From Cryptomeria japonica (Eukaryota > Streptophyta > Pinopsida > Cupressales > Cupressaceae): a stretch of 64,000 bases of DNA. A model generated the notes under the pieces. That model made no database searches. It was not told where the DNA came from and saw nothing but the letters and a program-made list of their open reading frames with translations. Shown here one piece after another: positions 24,091 through 35,186 of this stretch. Position 1 is the first letter of the stretch, and each line of letters opens with the position of its first letter. The position numbers were made by a program, and so were the translations under genes. Location: contig NC_081410.1 in the NCBI RefSeq assembly GCF_030272615.1, positions 568,867,152 through 568,931,151 of the forward strand. Direction: 5' to 3'.

Positions 24091-25149
24091 CATACCAATT
24101 AAACTCATGCACTATAAAACTTTATGCAAAAAATGACCAATTTTTTTCCTAATTGACCTTTTGTACCTCTTCCTCATAATCATTGCACACCAAGGTGAAA
24201 TTGCTAGTTATCCTAGTAAGATTTTAAGGAGGGTATGTGCACAAATATGGGTTGCCTATAATGCAATATATTTTTCTTTAATAAAAGATTTTTTTCAAAT
24301 GTGAGCACATTATAATGCATTTATGTTTTAACTTTATATGGAAACTACCATCCCTTAGGGTTTCATTTTCCTTTGGAATTCAACCCAAAGGGTTATATTT
24401 TCATGTCAATGCCCAAAAATTTGTTTTATATAAAATATATAAAAAAACTAAATGCCAAGTGTTCTTTCTATCAAATTTTCACACTTTTTAATGTTGATAC
24501 AAAAAGTGCCACAATAATTTCAAGTCGTCTTATAACATTCCAACCATGTAATTTTTTTTACATTTTGAATGTTTTAAGATTTTATTTTCAATTTATTTGA
24601 CTCGTAACTTCCTTTTTGCTAACAAACTATGTATAATGTTTTTGGTGCCTTTTTTTTTATCTATTTATATAAATTTGAAACAAATTATATTTTAAATATA
24701 TACATGCTCTATTGTACACACACTTTTTTAATAATTTTATTGTGTAGGCATTGTTCTATGAAAAAAAAGGGTTAAGGATTACAAAGAAAATTTAGGAGGA
24801 AAATAGTTCGTAAGAGAGATGAGTAGTGTTGGCGAATTTGGGTCATATTAATAAAAATGTCTGTCACAAGATAAAAGTAATCAATGGAAGAAAGACTATT
24901 GATTTGCAATAAATACATATTAAATATTTATTATCTATTAACACGACATTCTTTAATTTCATATGTGAAAGTTTTGTTTGAAGGTCAACTATCAAATTTA
25001 CAGGAAAATTAAATTATCAACAAAAATAAACAAAAAAACTATTCATTTAGAAAAAAACATAGCAACCAATCAAAAGATATTTGAATTTATAATTTATAAT
25101 TCAAAAAATATATTGCAATCCATAACATTAAACGTCCTAGTAAAATTTT
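24091..25149. other. AT-rich noncoding stretch
   Basis: No coding, RNA or repeat structure that I can support. Confidence 0.5.
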
Positions 25150-25745
25150 AAGTTTTAATTTTGATTGACTGAAACATCAAAATATTAAAAGAGGAATATA
25201 AATCTTCTTACCCTCAATGACTAATTATAATGGAGGATTACTACATTTCTCTAATGATTATAATTACATTCACATACAAATTCTCATTTAATTTTAAGTT
25301 CATTTTAATAAAATTATAAAGAATATTAAAATTGGAGTATAAATATTCTATACCATCAAAACTTATAATAACAATGGAGGATTCTTACATTTTTCTAACG
25401 ATTAGAATTGCATGCTCATACAAGTTCTCATTTAATTTTAAGTTCATTTTAATGAAATGATAAATAATATTAAAATTGGAGTATAAATACAATATAGCAT
25501 CAACAACTTATAATAACAATGGAAGATTCTTACATTTCTCTAACAATTAGAATTGCATGCTCATACAAGTTCTCATTTAATTTCAAGTTCATTTTGATAA
25601 AATTATACAAAATATTAAAATTAGAGTATAAACCTTCTATACCATCAACAAATAATAATAATTGAAGGTTATTACATTTATGTAATAATGAAAATTACAC
25701 GCTCTTACAAATTTTTATCGAATTTTAAACTCATTTTAAATTTGT
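25150..25745. repeat. About four tandem copies of a ~144-bp AT-rich unit
   Basis: The anchor TTCTCATTTA recurs at 25,281, 25,425 and 25,570, with a degenerate copy near 25,712, so spacing is 142-145 bp. Units share AATATTAAAATTGGAGTATAA and CTTATAATAACAATGG. The outer copies are more diverged. Confidence 0.85.
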
Positions 25746-25963
25746 TGTAAACTTGAACTTTATTCTGTAATATTTTCTTTTATTACTCATACCTCACATT
25801 CTCAAAACATATATAATATTTGAATTATCCATTTATTATACTTCCACAAATATTGATTCACCACCTTAAAGTAAATACTAGTCACTATGTGACAATTATT
25901 ATCATATATATTACTACCACCTCAACTTTAACCCTAAACCATATGCAATATATGTTGGGAGCC

Positions 25964-26241
25964 CTAGTATATGGGATGTGGGAGACATGGCATAGGGATT
26001 GATGTTAAGTTTGCAACCTTCATTAATGTAATTCTAAAATCATCACTCATGTCCATCTTCTTGCAGCTCATCCCATCTGGAAGTTTCCACTCAAAGGAGT
26101 GAAGTAAAGAAGCCAAAACCAAATGAACTGTATGACTTGCCAATGGAAGCCCCAGACAAATTCTTCATACTGCTCCGAATGGAATTAGCTTGAAGTCTTG
26201 TCCCCTATAATCTACCTTTCTATTCTCACCCTCTAAAAACA
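25964..26241 (-). pseudogene. Cytochrome P450 C-terminal fragment
   Basis: Minus-strand translation reads FLEGENRKVDYRGQDFKLIP, then FGAV-stop-RICLGLPLA, then LASLLHSFEWKLPDGMSC..MDMSDDF, ending PIY-stop at 25,964. This is the heme-binding loop (FxxGxRxCxG) and C-terminal sheet of a plant A-type P450 (the CYP76/CYP750-like style is my impression). The heme-ligand Cys is kept. The codon before RIC is TGA where CGA/AGA (Arg) is expected, and the Pro after Cys is Leu (CTG for CCG); both fit CpG deamination. The fragment is about 92 codons of a ~500-residue family. I see no upstream exon in the next 700 bp. Non-functional. Confidence 0.9.
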
Positions 26242-26736
26242 TTCTTAACCATTAATTGTCAACTCAACCTTCCCCTCATGGTTAGAGACTTTTTCTATAA
26301 CTTAACCCTCATCTAACCCAAGGGTCTCATCAAGCACTAATGGCTTTGACCCTAGTTATCCTATTAACCCTTGCATAAGAGTTTACCCCTAGGGTAAAAG
26401 GTTTATCCAATGGATAACTCTAACCTAACCTTAACCCTTACCTCCTAAGGTAACCTTCATGTCTTCTCAGGATTTTAATTAAATGCTTGATTTTGGTTGT
26501 GAATCCTTCTTTTTGTTTTTCTGAGATCGAGTGATAAACTTTCTATCCTTTAAGTGGGTGAGGGTAAGAAGTTATGAAGAGGTTTAGGAGGCTAGTGGGA
26601 GATGTAGGATTTTGCAAGTGGGTGAGGGAAGAAAGAATTTAATTAAAATAAAATTAATTTATTTTAATTTTGGTTGCAACTTGTATTTGATAGATTCAAT
26701 AAATATTGATTTATTTAAATGTGATTTTGCAAGTGG
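26242..26736. other. Noncoding stretch upstream of the P450 fragment
   Basis: Contains CCTAACC/ACCCTTAC-type words at 26,300-26,450 and AT-rich sequence after. No exon-like sequence continuing the P450 was found. Confidence 0.45.
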
Positions 26737-26870
26737 GTGGTTTTAATTAAATGTAAATTTAATTTAAAATGGCTAGAAGGGGAATTTTAATTAAATATGA
26801 ATTTAATTAAAAATGGCTAGAAGGGGGATTTTAATTAAATGTGAATTTAATTAAAAATGGCTAGGATAGA
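26737..26870. repeat. Three tandem copies of a ~47-bp unit
   Basis: Units of TTTTAATTAAATGTGAATTT / AATTAAAAATGGCTAGAAGG repeat about three times. Further degenerate TTAATTAAAT words continue to about 26,990. Confidence 0.8.
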
Positions 26871-27555
26871 AGAAGGGAAATATTAATCAAATCTTTAATT
26901 TGATTAATAGGCTAATTTGGAAGAATAGGGATATTAATTAAATGTTAATTTAATTAATTGGAAGAAATAGGGATAATTAAATGAATAAAATTCACTTAAT
27001 TTGTTGTGCAACTTTTAGGTGTTTACAATAACAATGGGATGAATGTAATGGCGTGGGCATGTTAACACAAACTCTATTTTTTTACCTTAAATTTATAACA
27101 ATTTACACCTCTAAATATTAATAATTAATAATAAACATATTATTTCAAACATAAATAATATTTAACAACGCAAATTTGGGACATAATTAATTTATTAAAA
27201 TATTACATGTAATAGTATAATAATCAATTGAAAAAGATTAAGGCTGAAGGTCAACCAAAAAAGTAGCACACTTTAAAATAATTAAACAATTAATCAAACC
27301 AAAAGTATAGAGAAACAAGAAAAAAATTAAATGTTAAAATTAAATTATAATTTATAAAAGATACAATTTTTTTTTACATAATGATATCTATAATATTTTA
27401 AATTTAATATTTCAAAGTAAAAGATAGGGTTTGACAACATGGAAATATCATTATTTGACTTAGTTTGAAAAATATATATTGCTTATGAATTGCTGAACTA
27501 AAAGACTCTAGAAAACTCTATGATTAGACATACTTCAATTGGAATAGTTTAGCAA
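26871..27555. other. AT-rich noncoding stretch
   Basis: No supportable feature. Confidence 0.5.
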
Positions 27556-27573
27556 TATACATACATACATACA

Positions 27574-27645
<72 letters not shown>

Positions 27646-27683
27646 CACATATACATATATATATATATATATATATGTATATG

Positions 27684-27720
<37 letters not shown>

Positions 27721-27723
27721 GTG

Positions 27724-27755
<32 letters not shown>

Positions 27756-27769
27756 TATATGTATATGTG

Positions 27770-27801
<32 letters not shown>

Positions 27802-27881
27802 TGTATATGTATATATATACATATATATATATATACATATATGTATATATATATGTATGTATGTATGTATGTATATATATG

Positions 27882-27913
<32 letters not shown>

Positions 27914-27929
27914 TGTATGTATATATATG

Positions 27930-27987
<58 letters not shown>

Positions 27988-28014
27988 TACATATATACAT
28001 ATACATATATATAT
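27556..28014. repeat. (ATAC)n/(TA)n/(GTAT)n compound microsatellite
   Basis: Starts as CATA repeats, passes through long TA and TATATG stretches, and ends as TATG then CATATA words. It abuts the LTR edge at 28,015 exactly. Tyr/Ile-rich open frames on both strands are artefacts. Confidence 0.9.
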
Positions 28015-28190
28015 TGTTGGAAACAAAGAACACTGAGAGGGGGGGGGTGATTTAGTGTTCTGCAATTTTTAAAATTCTTAATCTGATTCTTCAACCACTT
28101 AAAGCAACTGAACAAAATAAAGATGCAAACACATAAGACAAATAACCATAACACTATGACACCAGGATTTTTACGTGGAAACCTGGTTAA
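28015..28190 (-). mobile_element. 3' LTR, outer piece
   Basis: Aligns with 59,574-59,748 of the intact 5' LTR, for example TTAATCTGATTCTTCAACC and GATGCAAACACATAAGACAA. It starts TGTTGGAAAC and includes GAACACTGAGAGGGGGGGG, the reverse of the C-run LTR end seen at 2,041-2,074. It ends at the TTAA where the large insert begins. Confidence 0.88.
28187..28190. other. TTAA target-site duplication, left
   Basis: TTAA next to the left inverted repeat. The intact 5' LTR has a single TTAA at the same place (59,745-59,748). The base run GGG follows TTAA on both sides, so the duplication could be read as up to 7 bp; TTAA fits the inverted repeats best. Confidence 0.8.
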
Positions 28191-28225
28191 GGGCTATCCC
28201 ACATTAATGGTTCCCATTTTTGCCA
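28191..28225 (+). repeat. Left terminal inverted repeat
   Basis: Starts GGGCTATCCCACATTAATGG and ends TTCCCATTTTTGCCA. Over the first 26 bases it agrees with the reverse complement of the right end at 20 positions, then both share TTTTTGCCA. Confidence 0.8.
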
Positions 28226-28257
28226 ATGAAGGAAATTGGCTAAAGTGGAGAATTATG

Positions 28258-28440
28258 TTGGGGGGCGGTCCAAACAAAATGGGGTGGTTCGAGCGAGCCC
28301 CCCCTCCGGGTTCGAGAGAACCCGCCATCGAACACGGGTTCAATCGAATCCCAAGTGGGTATAGGGGTTCGTTCGAACCCCTTAAAAATTAATATTTTAA
28401 GGGGTTCGATCTAACCCCTCCTTTGCTCGAACCCTATTTA
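28258..28440 (+). repeat. Left subterminal GGTTCGA block
   Basis: Several GGTTCGA..AACCC palindrome-like words in under 200 bp, for example GGTTCGTTCGAACCCC and AAGGGGTTCGATCTAACCCC. The segment AAGGGGTTCG..TTTGCTCGAACCC recurs inverted at the right end. Confidence 0.7.
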
Positions 28441-29034
28441 CAATTGTTTTTTTCAAACTTCTATAAATTCTGAAAACGACAGTTAAACTGTCATTTTCCA
28501 ACTTGGTTTTTTCTGTCTAGTGGGGGTTATAGCGAACTCGACGTCAGGACCATGTCACCGTGCCCTATCTACAGCAGCCAACACGTCTCACATTTCAGCT
28601 TTCGACCTACATTATTTCAGGTGCCCAAAATAATCCTTTTTTTATTAAATTTATTCAAAAATTAATAAATAATTTGTTTGTTAATTTATTTTTTTAATTA
28701 CATAATTGTATATTTATTTTTTTGAGCATTTTAGAAAAACGTTTGATAATTTAATGTTTTGATTGAAATTTGTCAATTTGTTTTTAAAATTACATAACTG
28801 TATATGTATTTTTTTTTCAAATTTTTAAAACAATGTAATGAAAAACTTAGAAAACTAAGGTAGTAAATTAGAACTTAGAAAAACATTAGCAAAAAAAGAA
28901 AATTAGAAAAATGTTACAAATCTAAATATAATAAATTAGAACGTTAGAAAAATTAATAAATTTTAATTTAAAAAAAACATTAGAAAAATTAGATAACAAA
29001 TTTAAACAAATTAGACAAAATAAATCCTCTACAA
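28441..29034. other. AT-rich spacer inside the transposon
   Basis: A duplicated TTTTTAATTACATAATTGTA / TTTTAAAATTACATAACTGT phrase lies near 28,690 and 28,785, along with AACATTAGAAAAATTAG words. No gene is seen. Confidence 0.5.
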
Positions 29035-32000
29035 TGTGACCCCTTTTCACATCCTATTACACACACAACATGACCCCTTATGACCCCTTAAGACCACATA
29101 TGCCCCTGATGACACTATACATTCCCTTAGGACCATAGAGGATCGCATAGTGGACCCTAAAGGGTCACACATGTGTTCTAACACATGCGTGACCCCTTAG
29201 GACCACATGTGATCCCTTATAAAAGCCTACTGTGTACGACATACCCCTTAGTCCATTACATAGTGTCCTAAGAGGTCATATGTGGTCCTAAGGGGTCACG
29301 TATGTGTGACCCCTTATAACATCCTAGTGTACATGTGACATTCCCCTTAGGATCACATAGTGTCCTAAGGGGTCATATGTAGTCCTAAGGGGTCACACAT
29401 GTGTTCTAACACATGCGTGACCCCTTAGAACCACATATGACCCCCTAGGACACCATATGACCCCTATGAACACCATATGACCCCTTATGACACCATATGA
29501 CCCCTTATGACACTATATTGGGTCGTTATGGGTCATATTGTGTCCTCATGGGTCGCATTGTGTTATATGACCTCTTGAAGACATCATATGACCCCTTAGG
29601 AAACAATATGACCCCTTATGACACCATATTGGGTCGCTTTGGGTCCTATGTTGTCCTAAGGGGTCATAGGCCACAATATGACCCCTTAGGACATCATAGG
29701 ACCCAAAGCAACCCAATATGGTGTCATAAGGGGTCATATTATGTCCTAAGGGGTCATATGATATCTTAAAGGGGTCATATGACACAATATGATCCATTAG
29801 GACACAATATGACCCATAACAACCAAATATGGTGTCTTAAGGGGTCATATGGTGTCCTAAGGGGTCGTAGGACACCATATGACCCTTATGGACACCATAG
29901 GACCCCTTATGACACAATATGGTGTTGTTAGGGGTCACATGGTGTCCTAAGGGGTCGTAGGACATAATATGACCCCTTAGAACACCATAAGACCTATAAC
30001 GACCCAATATGGTGTCATAATAGGTCGTATGGTGTCCTAAGAGGTCATAAGGGTTCATGGGATACCATATCAACCCTAAGGACAACATATGACCCCTTAT
30101 GACACCATATGGTGTCGTTAGGGGTCATATGGTGTCCATAGGGTCATATGGTGTCCTAGGACACCATATGACTCCTTAAGACAACAAATTGTGTTGTTAT
30201 GGGTCATATGATGTCCTAAGGGGCCATAGGACACAATATGACCCCTGAGGACACCATAGGACCCAAAGAAACCCAATATGGTGTCATAAGGGGTCATATT
30301 ATGTCCTAAGGGGTCTTATGATGTCTTAAAGGGGTCATATGACACAATATGACCCATTAGCACATAATATAACCCATAACTACCCAATATGGTGCCTTAA
30401 GGGGTCATATGGTGTCCTAAGGGGTCCTAAGACACCGTATGACCCTTATGGACACCATAAGACCCATAATGACCCAATATGGTGTCTTAAGGGGTCATAT
30501 GGTGTCCTAAGGAATCGTAGGACACCATATGACCCCTATGAACACCATAGGACCCTTTATGACATCATATGGTGTCGTTAGGGGTCATATGGTGTCCTAA
30601 GGGGTCATACGGTGTCCTAAGGGGTCATAGGACACAATATGACCCCTTAGGACACCATAGGACTCATAACAACCCAATATGGTGTCTTAAGGGGTCATAT
30701 GGTGTCCTAAGGGGTCGTAGGACAACATATGACCCCTACGGATACCATAGGACCCCTTATGACATTATATGGTGTCGTTAGAGGTCATATGGTGTCCTAA
30801 GGGGTCATAGAACATAGTATGACCCCTTAAGACACCATAGGACCCATAACAACCCAATATGGTGTCATAATGGGTCGTATAGTGTCCTAAGGGGTCATAA
30901 TGGTTCATGGGACACCATATGACCCCTAAGGACAACATAAGACCCCTTATGACACCATATGGCGTTGTTAGGGGTCATATGGTGTCTCGAAGGGGTCATA
31001 TGATTGAATATGACCCCTTAGGACACCATAGGACCCAAAGCGACCCAATATGGTGTCATAAGGGGTCATATTGTCTCCTAAGGGGTCATATGATATCTTA
31101 AAGGGGTGATATGACATAATATGACCCATTAGGACACAATATGACCCATAATGACCAAATCTGGTGTCTTAAGCATTCATATGGTGTGTTAAGGGGTTGT
31201 AGGACACTATATGATCCATATGGACACCATAAGACCCCTTATGACACCATATGGTGTCGTTAGGGGGCATATGATGTTCTAAGGGGTCGTAGGACATAAT
31301 ATGACCCCTTAGGACACCATAGGACCTATAACAACCCAATATGGTGTCATAACAGGTCCTATGGTGTCCTAAGGGGTCATAAGAGTTCATGGGACACCAT
31401 ATGACCCCTAAGAACAACATGTGACCCCTTATGATACCATATGGTGTCGTTAGGGGTCATATGGTGTCCTAGGACACCATATGACCCCTTAAGACACCAA
31501 ATTGTGTCGTTATGGGTCATACGATTTCCTAAGGGGTCGTAGGACACAATATGACCCCTTATGACACCATAGGACCCAAAGCAACCCAATATGGTGTCAT
31601 AAGGGGTCATATTGTGTCCTAAGGGGTCATATGAAGTCTTAAAGGGGTCATAATACACAATATGACCCATTAGGACACAATATGACCCTTAACGACTCAA
31701 TATGGTGTCTTAAGGGGTCATATGGTGTCTTAAGGGATCCTAGGACACCGTATGACCCCTATGGACACCATAAGACCCATACCAACCCAATATGATGTCG
31801 TAAGGGGTCATATGGTGTCCTAAGGGGTCGTTGGACACCATATGACCCCTATGGACACCATAGGACCCTTTATGACATCATATAGTGTTGTTTGGGGTCA
31901 TATGGTCTCATTAGGGGTCATATGGTGTCCTAAGGGGTCATATGGTGTCCTAAGGGGTCGTAGGACACAATATGACCCCGTAGGACACCATAGGACCCAT

Positions 32001-34626
32001 AACGACCCAATATGGTGTCTTAAGGGGTCATATGGTGTCTTAAGGGGTCATAGGACACCATAGGACCCCTATGGACATGGTAGGACCCCTTATGACACCA
32101 TATGGTGTTGTTAGGGTTCATATGGTGTCCTAAGGGGTCATAGGACATAATATGACCCCTTAGGACACCATAGGACCCATAACAACCCAATATGGTGTCA
32201 TAATGGGTCGTATGGTGTCCTAAGGGGTCATAAGGGTTAATGGGACACCATATGACCCCTAATGACAACATACAACCCCTTATGAAACCATATGGTGTCG
32301 TTAGGGGTCATATGATATCTTAAAGGGGTCATATGACACAATATGACCCCTTAGGACACCATAGGACCCAAAGCGACCCAATATGGTGTCATAAGGGGTC
32401 ATATTGTCTCTTAAGGGGTCATATGATATCCTAAAGGGCTCATATCACATAATATGACCCATTAAGACACAATATGACCCATAACAACCAAATATGGTGT
32501 CTTAAGGGGTCATATGGTCTCCTAAGGGGTTGTAGGACACCATATGACCCCTATGGACACCATAGGACCCCTTATGATACCATATGGTGTGTTTAGGGGT
32601 CATATGGTGTCCTAAGGGGTCGTAGGACATAATATGACCCCTTAGGACACTATAGGACCTATAACGACCCAATATGGTGTCATAACGGGTCTTATGGCAT
32701 CATAAGGGGTCATAAGGGTTCATGGGAAACCATATGACCCCTAAGGACAACATACGACCCCTTATAAAACCATATGGTGTCGTTAGGGGTCACATGGTGT
32801 CCTAGGACACCATATGACCCCTTAAGACACTGAATTCTATCATTATGGTTCATATGGTGTCCCAAGGGCTTGTACGACACAATATGACCCCTTAGAACAC
32901 CATAGGACCCAAAGCGACCCAATATGGTGTCATAAGGGGTCATCTTATGTCCTAAGGGGCATATGATGTCTTATAGGGGTCATATGACACAATATGATCC
33001 ATTAGGACACAATATGACCCATAACAACCCAATATGTTGTCTTAAGGTGTCATATGGTGTCTTAACGTGTCCTAGGAAGCCATATGACCCCTATGGACAC
33101 CATAAGACCCATAACAACCCAATATGGTGTCTTAAGGGGTCATATGGTATCCTAAGGGGTCGTAGGACACCATATGATGCCTATGGACACCATAGGACCC
33201 TTTATGACACCATATGGTGTTGTTAGGGGTCATATGGTGTCCTAAGGGGTCATATGGTGTCCTAAGGGGTCATATGGTGTCCTAAGGGCTTGTAGGACAC
33301 AATATGACCCCTTAGGACACCATACGACCCATAACAACCCAATATGATGTCTTAAGGGGTCATATGGTGTCCTAAGGGGTCGTAGGACACCATATGACCC
33401 TCGTGGACACTATAAGACCCCTTATGACACCATATGGTGTCGTTAGGGATCATATGGTTTCCTAAGGGGTTGTAGGACATAATATGACCCCTTAGGACAT
33501 TATAGGACCCATAACAACTGAATATGGTGTCATAACGGGTCGTATGGTATCCTAAGGGGTCATAAGGGTTCATGGGATGCCATATGACCCCTAAGGACAA
33601 CATATGACCCCTTGTGACACCATATAGTGTCGTTATGGGTCATATGATGTCTTAAAGGGGTCATATGGCATAATATGACCCCTTAGGACACCATAAGACG
33701 CATAACGACCCAATATGGTGTCATAACGGGTCGTATGGTGCCCTAAGGGTTCATAAGGGTTCATGGAACACCATATGATCCCTAAGGACAACATACGACC
33801 CCTTATGACACCATATGGTGTCGTTAGGGGTCATATGGTGTCCTAGGACACCATATGACCCCTTAAGACACTAAATTGTGTCGTTATGTGTCATATGGTG
33901 TTCCAAGGGGTCATAGGACATAATATGACCATTTAGGATACTATAGGACCCAAAGTGACCCAATATAGTGTCATAAGGGGTCATATTGTGTCCTAAGGGG
34001 TCATATGATTTCTTAAAGGGGTCATATGACACAATATAACCCATTAGGACACAATATGACCCATAAGGACCCAATATGGTGCCTTAAGGGGTCATATGGT
34101 GTCCTAAGGGGTCCTAGGACACCATATGACCCCAATGGACACCATAGGACCCCTTAAGACACCACATGGTGTCGTTATGGGTCATATGGTGTTCTAAGGG
34201 GTCGCAGGTCATAATATGACCCTTTAGGACACCATAAGACCCATAACAACCCAATATGGTATCATAACGGGTTGTATGGTGTCCTAAGGGGTCATAAGGG
34301 TTCATGGGACACCATATCACCCCTAAGGACAACATACGACCCCTTATGATACCATATGGTGTCGTTAGGGGTCATATTGTGTCCATAGGGGTCATATGGT
34401 GTCCTAGAACACCATATGACCCCTTAAGACACCAAATTGTGTCGTTATGGGTTATATGGTGTCCTAAGGGGTCATAGGACACAATATGATAAGACCCATA
34501 ATGACCCAATATGGTGTCTTAAGGGGTCATATGGTGTCCTAAGGGGTCTTAGGACACCATATGACCTCTATGGACACCATAGGACCCATTAGGTCCCTGA
34601 ATGACCCATAACAACACAAAATGACC
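29035..34626. repeat. 21-bp palindromic satellite with ~1.33-kb higher-order repeat
   Basis: Built from ATATGGTGTCCTAAGGGGTC and its exact reverse complement GACCCCTTAGGACACCATAT, alternating on both strands. The marker GGTGTCATAA..GGTCGTATGG occurs at 30,011, 30,861, 31,343, 32,194, 32,675 and 33,515, so intervals alternate 850 and 481 bp and repeat every ~1,332 bp; the pattern breaks down at the edges. Perfect palindromes occur, for example 31,452-31,489 (38 bp). Unit length is a multiple of 3, which leaves many frames open on both strands; I treat those as artefacts. Confidence 0.93.
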
Positions 34627-34659
34627 CATCTCTCTCTCTCTCTCCCCTAATCTCTCTCC

Positions 34660-34697
<38 letters not shown>

Positions 34698-34866
34698 TCT
34701 CCCCTAATCTCCCTCTCTCCCCTAATCTCTCTCTCCTTCTCCTCCTCCTCTCTCTCTCTCTCTCCCCTCTCTCTCTCTTTGTCTCTCTCTCCCCTAATCT
34801 TTGTCTCTCTCCCTCTCCTCCTCTATCTCTCTCTCTCCATCTCTCCCTCTCCTCTCTCTCTCTCTA
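34627..34866. repeat. (TC)n microsatellite with CCCCTAATCTC interruptions
   Basis: About 240 bp of TCTC with recurring CCCCTAATCTCTCTC units, between the satellite and the promoter region of the transposase-like gene. Confidence 0.9.
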
Positions 34867-34886
34867 AAATATGACTAATAAAATCA

Positions 34887-35012
34887 AATATCGGATATTC
34901 AATTTCTGCCATTGCCATTAATGTGGCAATAGTAAAAAAAAGGCGGCAACGGGAAAAAAATTTGGGACCACAAATTTATACATTAAAATCGGATATTAGA
35001 TTTTTGTAAATA
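34887..35012 (+). promoter_or_regulatory. CGGATAT motif cluster upstream of the transposase-like gene
   Basis: Two copies, ATATCGGATATTCAATT and AAATCGGATATTAGATTTTT, lie 170-300 bp before the start codon. The same motif recurs upstream of the accessory gene at 45,500-45,900. It could be a transposase-binding site or shared promoter element; the role is inferred. Confidence 0.45.
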
Positions 35013-35186
35013 AAAAAGAGCCTTGTGGGCCATTTTGTGGATTCCAATGGCCCATAGTCTGCATATTCTATTTTCTGTCAACAATCATGGGTTTTCAGAT
35101 AGGTTGAGACAAATTTGTGCTTGTGGGAGATTCTTAAAGTGAAATCTTACATTGTCAATCATTTAGGAGCATCTGTGTGGAGGTAA

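Noticed and set aside
27557-27605. Regular ATAC spacing considered as a CRISPR-like array
   Set aside because: A 4-bp microsatellite in a plant genome with no spacers.
28123-28392. 89-residue frame spanning the LTR/transposon junction
   Set aside because: Crosses the TTAA insertion point and the GGTTCGA repeats, so it is a chance frame.
28258-28440. GGTTCGA..AACCC words resembling the tRNA T-loop or B box
   Set aside because: Several copies occur without an A box, anticodon stem or acceptor stem; better explained as transposon subterminal repeats.
29497-34335. Many 60-100 residue open frames on both strands with repeated YDPLGHH / WCLKGSYGVLRG words
   Set aside because: The 21-bp satellite unit is a multiple of three and palindromic, so open frames arise automatically in several frames; there is no start context, conserved length or single frame.
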